A DNA stretch of 64,000 nt, taken from NCBI RefSeq assembly GCF_030066895.1, contig NZ_JASJAV010000002.1, forward strand, positions 1 to 64,000. Direction: 5' to 3'. The stretch's first letter is position 1. Every line of letters starts with the position of its first letter. This document shows positions 20,986-34,772 of the stretch, piece after piece. The notes under the pieces are model-generated. The model searched no databases, was not told the DNA's origin, and saw only the letters and a program-made list of their open reading frames with translations. The position numbers were made by a program, and so were the translations under genes. The DNA is from Breoghania sp. GTDB lineage: Bacteria; Pseudomonadota; Alphaproteobacteria; Rhizobiales; Stappiaceae.

Positions 20986-21483
20986 CTAGTCCATCTCTCC
21001 GAAAACGATCCGCGACCGCTCCTCCCCGAGCCGCACCACCACAGCCTTGTCGCCGGGCGCGCACGCTACGGGCCGTAGGCCCTCCGGCGCGATCTCTTTC
21101 GCGTCCGACGCCGATGCGGTATCGAGCGTCGTGCTGCGTTCGAACCGGGCCAATGCGAAGGTGTCGCCTGTCCGTGTGACGAGCGCCCAATGGGCCTCCT
21201 CGCCGCCATAGGTTCGCGTGAGCAGGAAATCGTTGATCCGCGCAGCATCGAGCGCCGTTTCCGGCACGCGCTTTTCGTGCGGGGGAAGCACGCAGGCCGT
21301 ATCGAGATCGTGTTTGATGAGGTCGGCCACGCGCACCGGCTTGTTTAAGGGCAGCGTTTCCAGATCCGTCCGACTAATCGGCGGGGCCGACAGCATCATG
21401 TCCATACCGGCAAGCGCCACGATCCCGAGGTCGGAGGCGACGACGGCGGCAAGTCCGAGACGTTTCGGCCATTTCGAATGCAT
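20986..21483 (-). CDS. Hypothetical protein, 165 residues, membrane-anchored or secreted
   Basis: I do not recognise this family. The N-terminus (MHSKWPKRLGLAAVVASDLGIVALAG) looks like a signal anchor: a basic start followed by a hydrophobic stretch, with no clear cleavage site. The rest is soluble and contains CVLPPHEKRVPETALDAARIN, YGGEEAHWALVTR, and a single later cysteine in PVACAPGDKAV. It lies 22 bases downstream of hrpB on the same strand, so may be co-transcribed with it. It is undamaged although hrpB next to it is heavily broken, which hints that it is still selected. Confidence 0.6.
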   Translation of the reverse strand: MHSKWPKRLGLAAVVASDLGIVALAGMDMMLSAPPISRTDLETLPLNKPVRVADLIKHDLDTACVLPPHEKRVPETALDAARINDFLLTRTYGGEEAHWALVTRTGDTFALARFERSTTLDTASASDAKEIAPEGLRPVACAPGDKAVVVRLGEERSRIVFGEMD

Positions 21484-21505
21484 GAGCGTCTCCTCCCGTC
21501 ATGGA

Positions 21506-23933
<2,428 letters not shown>

Positions 23934-23945
23934 GCGCACTCCGGC

Positions 23946-24986
23946 TCAGGAAGTGGAAGAAGCTCGCCACATCCGCCCGATCAGATCGATGGCGAAGCGT
24001 GAGGGCGTGCGCGCAAAGCCCGCCAGTCCTTCAAGCGCCGGTTGCGGGGGTGCTTGATGATGAAGGTCGGGATCGTCTTCATGATCGCCTCGTGCAGCGC
24101 CTTGACCTCGAACGATGCCCGGAAGGGACCGTCCAGCAGGAAGCTCTCGATATGGGGCGGAATGCCGCCGGCCAGATAGATGTCACCGCGCGCCAGCGTC
24201 ATCAGCGCCATGTCGCCTGAGATGCGGCCGAGTGCGGCGGTGAAGAGTTCGAGGGTCTTTTCCGCCAACTCATCGCCGTGACGCGCGGCCGCGACGACTT
24301 CGGCTGCGACTGAAAACTGCGGTGTCTTGCCGTCCGCGCGCGCAACGGCTGCCGCCAGCCGCACCATGCCGTCGCCGCTGATCACCTGTTCGGCCCCGAT
24401 GCGGTCGCCCTTGCGCTCGATATGCGGCCAGATCCGGTATTCCTCTTCGCTCACAGGCCCCAGTTCCACATGGCCGCCTTCGCCTAGGATCGGAACCCAG
24501 CGGTCGGCGGCATGGATCATGCGTGCCCGCGCCGAGCCCGCTTCCGGGACCGACCACGGCCTTGGGAGCAAAGGGCACGGGTTCCCCACCTGCGATCTGC
24601 GTGAGGTCCTTGTCCTCAAGCGTCAGCAACGAAAGTGCCTGCGCCTCGAAATCGTTGAGGAGCACGACCGTATCGAACCCGAGCTCGCGGATTAGTTCTT
24701 TTGGGTCGACCGTCCACGGCGTATTGGTGAGCTTGGTGCGGTCGCCCTGGATCGGCCCGGCCATGGCGATGACGGCGGTGCGCGGAATGAGCGATGTGTG
24801 GGCCAGCACCTTGTCTGCGATGACCTGCGCCAGCCCTTCCGGGTGATCGCGCGTATGCGCGGTGATCACCTCGGGCAGGTCCGCATGCGCGTCGGAGACG
24901 ACGGCAAAGCGGGCGTTGGTGCCGCCGACATCGGCAACAAGGATGGGGAAGGAAAAGGATTGAACGTCGCGCGAAGTGGATATCAT
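23946..24986 (-). pseudogene. glk: Glucokinase, two frameshifts
   Basis: Glk phosphorylates glucose with ATP. The ATG at 24986 opens [13 protein letters not shown], and the phosphate-binding motif ILVADVGGTNARFAVV is near residue 15. LLNDFEAQALSL and VVGPGSGLGAGT follow. A frameshift near 24535 separates this from EGGHVELGPVSEEEYRIW and the GDIYLAGGIPPH segment. A second near 24030 displaces the conserved C-terminus (LAGFARTPSRFAIDLIGRMW), which then ends at 23946. The start overlaps the mgsA stop by four bases, so the two are translationally coupled. Confidence 0.9.
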
Positions 24987-25399
24987 TGCGATGGCGTGCT
25001 TTCCGGATCTGCGGTTTCCGCAATCGTACTGATAACGGCTTCGGCCGTCGCTTGGTTCAATGCCATGGGTATGTCATAGACGATGGCCAGCCGCGTCAAA
25101 GCCTTGACGTCGACATCATGAGGCATCGGCGTGAGTGGATCGGCGAAGAAGATCAGGGCGGAAAGTCGTCCGTCGGCGATCATTGCGCCGATCTGTTGAT
25201 CGTCGCCGAGCGGGCCGCTCTTGACGGGCGTCACGTCGAGATTGGGACAGGCTGCCTTCACCCGTGCGCCCGTCGTACCGGTGGCGACCAGGTGGAAGGG
25301 GGCAAGTTTTTTCTCGTGCTGGCGAACGAAAGCGACAAGGCTGTCTTTCTTGGCGTCGTGGGCGACGAGAGCAAAAGCGGGACGATCTTGCATGGGCAC
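24983..25399 (-). CDS. mgsA: Methylglyoxal synthase, conserved phosphate-site glycine changed
   Basis: This 138-residue frame is intact. MgsA converts dihydroxyacetone phosphate to methylglyoxal and phosphate, a bypass of lower glycolysis. Motifs: [13 protein letters not shown] near residue 10, VATGTTGA near 39 (phosphate binding), [12 protein letters not shown] near 61 and [15 protein letters not shown] near 86. The family has GPLGGDQQIGA; here the second Gly is Asp (GAC for GGC, one G-to-A transition), next to the catalytic Asp. Activity is therefore doubtful. It precedes glk with a four-base overlap, an arrangement common in Rhizobiales. Confidence 0.92.
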   Translation of the reverse strand: MPMQDRPAFALVAHDAKKDSLVAFVRQHEKKLAPFHLVATGTTGARVKAACPNLDVTPVKSGPLGDDQQIGAMIADGRLSALIFFADPLTPMPHDVDVKALTRLAIVYDIPMALNQATAEAVISTIAETADPESTPSQ

Positions 25400-25457
25400 A
25401 CTTTACCTTATTCCCCATGCCGGTTTAGCCATTACAGCGTCTGATTGAAAGCCTTTC

Positions 25458-26361
25458 TCAACGCCAGTTCCAGTCGCGATCTTGTATATGTTCGCGCCAG
25501 ATGCGCTCTCCGCTCAGGCAGAATTCCCGATCCTGAGGCGAAAACGCTGCGGGTTGAAAGGACGCCGCTGCGTCGCTTTCCGCAATTTCCATGACGAGTT
25601 TCCGCCGTACCGCTTCGGCGAAGGCGTCAATGTCGCGTACCGGTATGGAAAAGGCTCCGACCCCGCCGATTGAGCACCACCGGCAGGTCGTTGATGACGA
25701 TGCCCGACGACAGAACCGCGGCGCGGGCCTCCAGCACCGGCATGCCCTGGTTGTTGGGGCCGTCGCTGGAGATATCGATGATGCGCCTGAACGGATGCTC
25801 GTCGAGACGATCCAGCACCTATGCGCCGTAGGTGAGCGCGCTGCTGATCGAGGTGCGATAGGCCCGCCGGACCGGTGCCTCCGCAAGCGCGTCGGCGAAC
25901 TCCTCCGCCGATCTCTGGTCGGAGATCTCGTGCCAGTCGACGAGCGTGAACTGGGAGGAGGCCCCGGCCCATTCCACATAGGCAACCGCGATCCGGCTGG
26001 TGAGCCCGCTTGAAATCGCCTTGAGAACCTGCGGCGCGGTGATCGCGGAAATGTAGCCCAGCCGCTGGAGGCGTTGCTCGTCCTCGTCCATGGAATAGGA
26101 AATGTCGACGGCGAGAAATAGGGCGAGGATCGAACCAGGGCGCACGGAACCGCTCCAACTACTGGTGCGGCTGATCGGCTCCGGTCGCGCAAGATCGAAG
26201 GCGCGCGCGGTAGGTGACTGAACTTCCTCCTCGCGTGCGAATCCCGGCGCCGACCGCCTTCGCCGCTGCGGCCTCAAATGACCGCGTGGCTCCCTGGCGG
26301 CTCTCAGTCTGGCAGAGCCGTGCCGGGGTGCAAAGCACATGTTGGTGCCATGTTTACCCAA
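25458..26361 (-). pseudogene. DUF1194 family (von Willebrand A-like) protein, copy A, broken
   Basis: Copy A of two adjacent DUF1194 genes. The von Willebrand A-like fold starts LFLAVDISYSMDEDEQRLQR; DISYS is the metal-ion-dependent adhesion (MIDAS) motif. It continues RIAVAYVEWAGASSQFTLVDW, RTSISSALTYGA, then TAG at 25819 (Gln expected), RIIDISSDGPNNQG and, after a frameshift near 25665, AFSIPVRDIDAFAEAV. It ends REHIQDRDWNWR. I cannot find an N-terminal signal peptide in any frame, so the 5' end is degraded and the start is uncertain. DUF1194 proteins are periplasmic and of unknown function. Confidence 0.82.
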
Positions 26362-26402
26362 CGAGAGATCTCAGCCTCCCGGCGGGGCGGCAATCGGCCG
26401 GA

Positions 26403-27226
26403 TTAGTTGAACAGATTGCAGGCAATCGGCTTGCGGCCGGAGGCGGGATAGAACCGCACCTCGTCGCGCGGAATGAGACCGGCAATCTCCATCACTAGCT
26501 TGGTCTTGATCGCCATGCCGAATTCCGCGGTCGAATAGACCGGCACCATGAACGAGCCGGGCCCTCAGATGACGCAGTCCTCGTAATAGTGATCGAGGTT
26601 CAGCATGTGATACCAGCCGTTGCCGGTGCCCTTCAGCATCAGCGACAATCCGTTGATGGTGATGCCGTTGGCAATGACATCGTCGCGCGCCGAGGTGACC
26701 AGCCCACCCTGGTTGTTCGGCCCGTCGCCCGACATGTCGATGACGCGCTGCAAGCCGTTGAAGATGCTCTTCTCGATATGGGCAACGGAAAAGGCGAGCG
26801 CCGCCGCAATGGACGTGCGTTGAACCTGGCGGAGGGGCGATTCAGCGATCTTGGAGGCGAAACTGGCCGCCGTCTCCGGCCCGTCGATCACCTGCCAGTC
26901 GGCCACGACATATTGCTCGCCGATCCCGGCCCCATTCCACATACGTGACGGCGATGCGTCCCGTCGGGCCCATGCGGATGGCTTCCATGACTTCCGTGGA
27001 GGTGATTGCCTCGACATAGCCGCGCCGTTGAACCTGCTGCTCTTCCTCGTCCATCAACTGGGAGATATCGACGGCCAGCACCAGTTCCACATCGACCTCG
27101 GAGGCCGGGTTGTAGGCGTCAAAGTCGGTCGCCTGAGACGGACCGGACAGGGAGCGCCATGATGGCGATCAGGAGCAGGGCGAGCACCATGGTCGCCGCT
27201 TTTGTTGTTTCTTCTTTCAGACGCAT
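26403..27226 (-). pseudogene. DUF1194 family (von Willebrand A-like) protein, copy B, broken
   Basis: It starts MRLKEETTKAATMVLALLLI at 27226 behind AGAGG and has a clear signal peptide. A frameshift near 27125 precedes DAYNPASEVDVELVLAVDIS. The MIDAS motif reads DISQL where DISxS is required: the second Ser is Leu (TTG for TCG), which would abolish metal binding. Another frameshift lies near 26940. Then come VVADWQVIDG, RTSIAAALAFS and RVIDMSGDGPNNQG. TGA at 26565 interrupts CVI*GPGSFMVPVYST. It ends at the TAA at 26403. Copies A and B are clearly paralogous and probably a tandem duplication. Confidence 0.83.
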
Positions 27227-28057
27227 CGACGGTTCCTCTTTCAATGAACGTGTCTTGGCGTCCTTCTGCTTTGTTCTTTGCTGAAACCCTCAAACCTTGT
27301 GCGCAAACGACCTCCCACCGCGCGATCTCGTGTTCGGTTTGAATAAGAGCTGCCCGATTGCATTTTGTGGTGCAGCAATCCGTTTCCGGACTCTACTCAA
27401 ACCGGGCTCATACGAGCCGATCGGACGCAAAAAATCCGTAATTCTTCTGCATAGTTTCTTGCAAAAATGTGAAATGAATCGCAAAATGAACAATATATTC
27501 TTTCATTTTTCTATTAAAAATTAATAAAATTAATCATTTATGCGGATATATATTATTGATTTTTATAGAAAATCACATAAGTGTAGTTCTGCATACTTGC
27601 AGTCCTGCGGATAAAATAGGCTCGTGTCGCAAATGTTGGTTGCAGCAAGAATCGAGTCAGATTGCTGTACTGCAATATTTGTGATGTCGGAGGTCGATAG
27701 GCGACTCTCTGCGGGCCTTGGTCGTCGTGCCTTGCCGGTCAGATGTGAAAGGCGGAATCGTCTGATATGCGCGATGGACCGGTACGTGTCGCGCAAACGG
27801 GCAGAAATCTGTCGCCCCGTTGTGCAATTGCGCCGAAATACGTCATGCTAGGGGAAAAGCTTCGAGGAAAGCCGGCCCGGGCGGACAATCCGCTTGACCC
27901 TGACGGTTTGGTATGTGGTGCGTTAAAATTATTCTCAGCCAGTGAAGAATTCTTTACGCCCCTGCGATTGACGAGACGAAGCGGGCTGTCGGCGGGTGTC
28001 AACGGCAAAGGGAAGTCCGATCCGGCGACAGGCCGGACTGACAATGGATCATCGGAC
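27227..28057. other. 830-base region without a recognisable gene
   Basis: I see no coding region with family resemblance on either strand. About 27450-27560 is very A+T-rich (ATTAAAAATTAATAAAATTAA type runs), and the rest is ordinary G+C-rich sequence. It lies between the divergent DUF1194 block and the nucleoside operon, so it probably holds both promoters and perhaps the operator of the broken regulator at 28058. Confidence 0.55.
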
Positions 28058-28718
28058 ATGGGCGAGCCCGACGATTGGACGACCTACCTGGCCATACGTG
28101 CGGCGTGGCTGTCGTTCATCGGCGGCTGCACCCAGGGCGAAATCGCCGCGCGTCTCCCTTGACGATCTGAGCATCGTTTCGATCTCCGGCTCCCTGACGC
28201 GCCGCCTTTCGGCCAATCCCTATGACGTTGTTCAATCGCTGGCGGAGCGCTCCGGCGGTGAGGGCTATTATCTGCCGGTGCCCTATCTGGCCGCGACGAT
28301 TGCGGAAAAGGACATGTTCCTGAGCCAGCCGAGTGTGCAGGAGCTTCTGGCCCGCGCGCGGCGCTCGGATGTCTTCGTGGTCGGCATCGGCTCCATCGGT
28401 GACGATGGGCATTTGCGGCGCATGGGGCTGATTTCGTCGGACGAACAGCAGGCGCTTCAAAAAGTGGGCGCCGTCGGCGACCTGATGGGACGCTTCATCG
28501 ACATTGACGGCGCCGCGGTCTCGACCCGGCTGAGCGAACAGGCGGTAGGCCTGGGGTTCGAGGACGTGCGCGGCGCACGGGTTCTGGCGCTTTCGGGCGG
28601 GATCTCGAAGACCGCTGCGACGCTGTCGGCCCTGCGCACCGGCGTTGTGACCGATCTCGTCGTCGACGAGGTTTTGGCGAAAAGTCTTGCTGAAGCGATC
28701 GACGTGAAGGTGCCGTAG
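28058..28718 (+). pseudogene. DeoR/SorC-type sugar-binding transcriptional regulator with internal deletion
   Basis: The protein starts MGEPDDWTTYLAIRAAWLSF and GGCTQGEIAARL, the first half of a SorC-type helix-turn-helix. It then shifts frame near 28155 straight into LDDLSIVSISGSLTRRLSAN, the middle of the effector-binding domain (LAERSGGEGYYLPVPYL, DVFVVGIGSIGDDG, GRFIDIDGAAVSTRL). About 90-100 codons are missing between these points, including the recognition helix. The intact family has about 315 residues. It sits directly upstream of the nucleoside operon and was presumably its deoxynucleoside-responsive repressor; loss of the DNA-binding domain should leave the operon unregulated. Confidence 0.85.
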
Positions 28719-28847
28719 CCGGCGTGAGATCGGCGCGGTACGAATGAGCGAAGCGGCGCATGCGCCGTCGATTTCGATTGAAACGGGTTGGCTCGGGGAC
28801 TTGCCGAAATCGGCGGGCGTCGATGTCGAACAAGGATGGAGGGTTAC

Positions 28848-29861
28848 GTGAAGACGATAGCCAAGCTTATGGGAGCGGTCGCCGTCGCGACCATGATGTC
28901 GGGTGCGGCCACGGTCGCGGCCTCGGCTGCGGACACCACGCCTGCGGTCGTCTACGACCTCGGCGGCAAGTTCGACAAGTCGTCCAATGAATCTGCCTAC
29001 AAGGGGGCCGAGAAATACAAGGTCGACACGGGCACGGCCTATCGCGATTTCGAGATCCAAAACGACAGCCAGCGCGAACAGGGCCTGCGCAATTTCGCCC
29101 GCCGCGGCATGAGCCCAATCGTCGGCATCGGCTTTTCCTACGAGCAGGCTATCGAGAAGGTCGCCAAGGAATTCTCCGACACCGAATTTGCGATCGTCGA
29201 TGCGGCGGTGGACCTGCCCAACGTGCGTTCCGTCCTGTTCAAGGAGCATAAAGGCTCCTACCTCGTTGGCGTCCTCGTCGCGATGGCGTCGAAAATCGGC
29301 AAGGTCGGCTTCGTCGGCGGCATGAACATTCCGCTCATCCGCAAGTTTGCCTGCGGCTACGTTCAGGGCGTGAAATCGGTTAGCCCCGATATCGAGGTCA
29401 TCCAGAACATGACCGGCACGACGGGCGCTGCCTGGAACGATCCGGTGAAGGGCGGCGAGCTCGCCAAGCCGCAGTTCGACAAAGGGATGGACGTTATCTA
29501 CCACGCCGCCGGCGGCACCGGCATCGGCGTTCTGCAGGCGGTGGCGGATGCGGGCAAGCTCGGCATCGGCGTAGACAGCAACCAGAATGCGCTTCATCCG
29601 GGCAACATGCTCACCTCCATGGTCAAGAGCGTGGATGTGGTCGTCTACAAGGTCTTCGAGGACTCCGCCAACGGCAACTGGACATCCGGCGTTCAGGCGC
29701 TCGGCCTGAAGGAAGGCGGCGTCGACTGGGCCTATGACGACGACGACAAGGATCTCATTATCGACGAGATGAAGGTGGCCGTCGACAAGGCGCGCGAGGG
29801 CATAATCTCCGGCGAGATCAAGGTTCACGACTACATGTCGGATAATTCCTGCCCGATGTGA
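28848..29861 (+). CDS. bmpA: BmpA/NupN-type nucleoside-binding lipoprotein-family ABC substrate-binding protein, copy 1
   Basis: The start is a GTG at 28848, five bases behind GGAGGG; an in-frame ATG lies 12 bases earlier. The signal peptide MKTIAKLMGAVAVATMMSGA has no lipobox cysteine visible. Mature protein motifs: VVYDLGGKFDKSSNESAYKG, GFSYEQAIEKVAKEF, KEHKGSYLVGVLVA, VGFVGGMNIPLIRKF and AAGGTGIGVLQA, all typical of BMP-family purine/pyrimidine nucleoside binders. It is intact at 337 residues. It heads the transport part of the operon and feeds the ATPase and permeases downstream. Confidence 0.93.
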   Translation: MKTIAKLMGAVAVATMMSGAATVAASAADTTPAVVYDLGGKFDKSSNESAYKGAEKYKVDTGTAYRDFEIQNDSQREQGLRNFARRGMSPIVGIGFSYEQAIEKVAKEFSDTEFAIVDAAVDLPNVRSVLFKEHKGSYLVGVLVAMASKIGKVGFVGGMNIPLIRKFACGYVQGVKSVSPDIEVIQNMTGTTGAAWNDPVKGGELAKPQFDKGMDVIYHAAGGTGIGVLQAVADAGKLGIGVDSNQNALHPGNMLTSMVKSVDVVVYKVFEDSANGNWTSGVQALGLKEGGVDWAYDDDDKDLIIDEMKVAVDKAREGIISGEIKVHDYMSDNSCPM

Positions 29862-29961
29862 TCCCGGTCCGGTCCCGCGTATGCTCCTGAGCATGGCGCG
29901 GGATCGGATAAGAAACGGCAAGGTTCAGAAGAACGGCGAAAAGCGGGAAGGGCGCAGGCAC

Positions 29962-31020
29962 ATGCGAACGATGTGGCACATACTGACCGGAAAGGTCGGG
30001 CTGGCCGCAACGGTCGGCTCTGCCTGGTCGCGATCCCCGGGGCGCGGCTGCCGACAGCGAGACGCCAGGCCCAGCCATCGTCTATTCCGTCGGCGGCAAG
30101 TTCGACGGCTCCTTCAATGAATCCGCTTTTTCCGGCGTCAAACGCTTCACGAAGGATACGGGCGCGGAGGTGCACGAATTCGCGATCGCGCGCGATGCCC
30201 AGAGCCTTCAGGCCCTTCGCAATTTCGCCGGTCGCGGCTATGGTGCGCCGATTGTTGCCATCAGCTTCAATCAGGCAGGCGCCGTGGGACAGGCGGTGAT
30301 GAATTCCCCGATGCTGCCTTCGCCATTGTCGACATGGTCGTCGACAAGCCGAACGTCGCGCCTCCTACGTCTTCAAGGAACAGGAAGGCTCCTATGTCGC
30401 CGGGGTTCTGGCGGCGATGGCCACGAAGAACGGCACGATCGGCTTCTTCGGCGGCATGAACATCCCGATCATCCGGCGCTTCCTGTGCGGTTACCGACAG
30501 GGTGCGGCGTCCGTCGGCGGCAATGTGATCGTCGTCTTCAAGCAATGTGATCGTCGTCTTCAACATGGCAGGCGATGCGCCCGCCGCCTTCGCCGATCCC
30601 GCCCGCGGGGTCGAGCTCGCACGCTCGCAGATCGATCAGGGCGCTGACGTCATCATCCAGGCGGCCGGCGGTACCGGCATTGGCGTGCTTCAGGCCGCAG
30701 CCTATGCGGGCGTCCTCGGTATCGGCACTGATTCCAATCAGAACGGCCTGCACCCGGGCCATATGCTGACCTCGATCCGCAAGCGGGTCGACAATGCCGT
30801 CTACGAGAGCTTCACGGCCTCGCGCGAGGGACGTTTCGAGCCGGGCGTCCGTGTTCTCGGTCTGGCCGATGGCGGCATGGACTGGGTGCTTGACGAGAAC
30901 AATGAGAAACTGATCACGCCGGAGATGAAGGCGGTGGCTGAAAAGGCCGTTGCCGACATTTCGAGCGGCCGGATAAAGGTGCACGACGTCCTCGCCGACG
31001 GTCTGTGCCCGCTGGAGTGA
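29962..31020 (+). pseudogene. BmpA-family nucleoside-binding protein, copy 2, frameshifted with a 22-bp duplication
   Basis: This is the tandem paralogue of the preceding gene, starting MRTMWHILTGKVGLAATVG at 29962. Two or more frameshifts near 30020 and 30315 interrupt PAIVYSVGGKFDGSFNESAF and AIVDMVVDKPNVASYVFKEQ. A perfect 22-bp tandem duplication at 30520-30563 shifts the frame again in VGGNVIVVFNMAGDAPAAFA. The last 157 residues are clean (AAGGTGIGVLQAAAYAGV to [12 protein letters not shown]). Copy 1 is intact, so redundancy could have relaxed selection here first. Confidence 0.9.
30520..30563. repeat. Perfect 22-bp tandem duplication inside bmpA copy 2
   Basis: A 22-base unit beginning GCAATGTGATCG and ending TCTTCAA occurs twice head to tail. 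Removing one copy restores the reading frame of the binding protein. Confidence 0.95.
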
Positions 31021-31064
31021 GCCATGTCGCCGACACCCAACGTTCCCCGGCCGGAGATCCGGTC

Positions 31065-32602
<1,538 letters not shown>

Positions 32603-32657
32603 GAAATACACATCACCCACTCGTCGCGGTGTTCGCCCTCCGGCAGGGGAGCGCATC

Positions 32658-33764
32658 ATGAGCCGTGGCAAGCTGCCGAAATGGGTCGATTACGGCTTGC
32701 TGCCGGTCCTCAATCTCGCAGCCGCCTTCTTCGTGGCTGGGCTCGTTGTCCTGTTGATCGGCGAGAACCCGCTGGAGGCGGTGAAGATCCTGGTCTGGGG
32801 CTCGCTCGGTTTCGGCGAGGGCGTCGGCTACACGCTGTTCTACGCCACCAACTTCATCTTCACCGGGCTGGCGGTCGCCGTCGCCTTCCATGTCGGGCTG
32901 TTCAATATCGGCGGCGAGGGACAGGCCTATATCGGCGGTCTCGGCGTCGGGATCGCCTGTCTGGCGCTCGACCGGATCGTGCTCTGGTGGGTGACCTTTC
33001 CCGTCGCGGTGGCGGGCGGTGCGGTGTTCGGCGCGGCTTGGGCGCTCGTTCCAGCCTATCTGCAGGCAAAGCGCGGCAGCCATATCGTCATCACGACGAT
33101 CATGTTCAATTTCATTGCGTCCTCGCTGATGGTCTACCTGCTGGTTAACGTGCTGCAGAAGCCGGGTTCCATGCAGCCGGAGACGCGGAATTTCGAGGCC
33201 GGCGGACAATTGCCGCTCATCCGGGACATCCTGCCCGGTCTCGATCTCGGGCAGGCGCCGCTGAACCTGGCCTTCATCCTGGTACTTGCGGCCTGCGTCT
33301 TCGTCTGGGTTCTGGTCTGGCACTCGAAACTGGGTTTTGAGATCCGCACTTTTGGTGCGAACCAGACGGCGGCGATCTACGCCGGAATATCGCCGGTCCG
33401 GATCGTCATCATCACCATGCTGATTTCCGGCGGGCTTGCCGGTCTGATGGCAATCAACGAGGTGATGGGCTCGCAGACACGTCTCCTTCTGGAATTCACG
33501 GCCGGATACGGTTTCGTCGGCATTGCGGTTGCGTTGATGGGCCGGGCCCATCCCATCGGCATCATTCTCGCCTCGATCCTGTTTGGTATGCTCTATCAGG
33601 GCGGCGCGGAACTGGCCTTTGAGAAGCCCGCCATCACCCGGGACATGATCGTTGTCATTCAGGGCCTCGTGATCCTGTTCGCTGGGGCGCTGGAGCATGT
33701 CTTCCGTCCGTATCTGGAACGGCTTTTCGCCTCCGCGCCGCACCCCGCGGCTCAAGCGACGTAA
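32658..33764 (+). CDS. Nucleoside ABC transporter permease, NupB/NupP type
   Basis: This intact 368-residue inner-membrane protein has about ten hydrophobic segments (LAAAFFVAGLVVLLIGEN, LFYATNFIFTGLAVAVAFHV, IVITTIMFNFIASSLMVYLL, GYGFVGIAVALMGRAHPIG). The pattern, including NIGGEGQAYIGG, is that of the BPD_transp_2 permeases that pair with BmpA-type binding proteins. It starts at the ATG at 32658 behind GGGGAG. The second permease follows 11 bases later. No lesions. Confidence 0.9.
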   Translation: MSRGKLPKWVDYGLLPVLNLAAAFFVAGLVVLLIGENPLEAVKILVWGSLGFGEGVGYTLFYATNFIFTGLAVAVAFHVGLFNIGGEGQAYIGGLGVGIACLALDRIVLWWVTFPVAVAGGAVFGAAWALVPAYLQAKRGSHIVITTIMFNFIASSLMVYLLVNVLQKPGSMQPETRNFEAGGQLPLIRDILPGLDLGQAPLNLAFILVLAACVFVWVLVWHSKLGFEIRTFGANQTAAIYAGISPVRIVIITMLISGGLAGLMAINEVMGSQTRLLLEFTAGYGFVGIAVALMGRAHPIGIILASILFGMLYQGGAELAFEKPAITRDMIVVIQGLVILFAGALEHVFRPYLERLFASAPHPAAQAT

Positions 33765-33775
33765 AGGGGGCGACC

Positions 33776-34772
33776 ATGATCGATTTCTTCTTCGCGATCT
33801 TTGCCATCGTCTTCAATCTGTCGACGCTCGATGCCGCCGTCCGGCTGTCGACGCCGCTGCTTCTGGCAGCCCTTGCCGGGCTCTTTTCGGAACGTTCCAG
33901 TGTCTTCGACACCGGCCTTGAGGGCAAGATGCTGGCCGCAGCCTTCGCCGCCGGAGTGGTGGCGGGCGTGACGGGATCGGCCTGGCTCGGGCTCGGCGCG
34001 GGCATGCTCGTCTCCGTGGCGCTGGCTCTTGTCCACGGCTTTGCCTCCATCACCCATCGTGGCAACCAGATCGTTTCCGGCGTCGCCATCAACTTCTTCG
34101 CAGCCGGTCTCACCACGCTTCTGGGGTAGGCTTGGTTCCATCAGGGCGGGCGCACGCCGCAGTTTGGGCACGGGGCGCGCTTCGGCGAACTCAGTTTGCC
34201 CGGCGAACAGGCGCTGAAGGACGTGCCGGTTCTGGGCGACGTCTATCTCCATCTGATCTCTGGTCACAACATTTTGGTCTATGCCGCGTTTCTCGCCGTG
34301 CCGTTTTCCTGGTGGGTGCTTTATCGCACCCGCTTCGGCCTGCGGCTCAGGGCGGTCGGTGAAAATCCGGCCGCCGTCGACACCGCAGGCATCTCGGTTG
34401 CCTGGCTGCGCTATCGCGCTGTGATCGGCACCGGCATCCTGTGCGGCATGACCGGAACCTATCTGTCGATCGCTCAATCGGCGGGCTTCAATCGCGACAT
34501 GACGGCGGGGCGCGGCTTCATCGCGCTGGCCGCGCTGATCTTTGCCAAATGGAAACCGGTGCTCGCCATGTTCGCCTGCCTGCTCTTTGGCATGCTCGAT
34601 GCGGTCGCTATCCGTTTGCAGGGGCAGGAAATTCCGGGGATCGGCGTCGTTCCGGTCCAGTTTTTCCAGGCTCTGCTCTATACTCTCACGGGTGATTTTG
34701 CTGGCCGGTTTCATCGGCAAGGCAATCCCGCCCAAGGCGGGCGGTACGGCTTACGTCAAGGAGCGTACATGA
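33776..34772 (+). pseudogene. Nucleoside ABC transporter permease, NupC/NupQ type, one stop and one frameshift
   Basis: This is the second BPD_transp_2 permease (MIDFFFAIFAIVFNLSTLDA, SVFDTGLEGKMLAAAFAAG, QIVSGVAINFFAAGLTTLLG). TAG at 34127 falls where Gln is expected (LLG*AWFHQGGRTPQ). The reading then continues cleanly through RYRAVIGTGILCGMTGTYLS and LFGMLDAVAIRLQGQ to a one-base insertion near 34697. In the corrected frame the end is ILLAGFIGKAIPPKAGGTAY, closing at 34772 with an ATGA overlap onto cdd. Confidence 0.9.
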
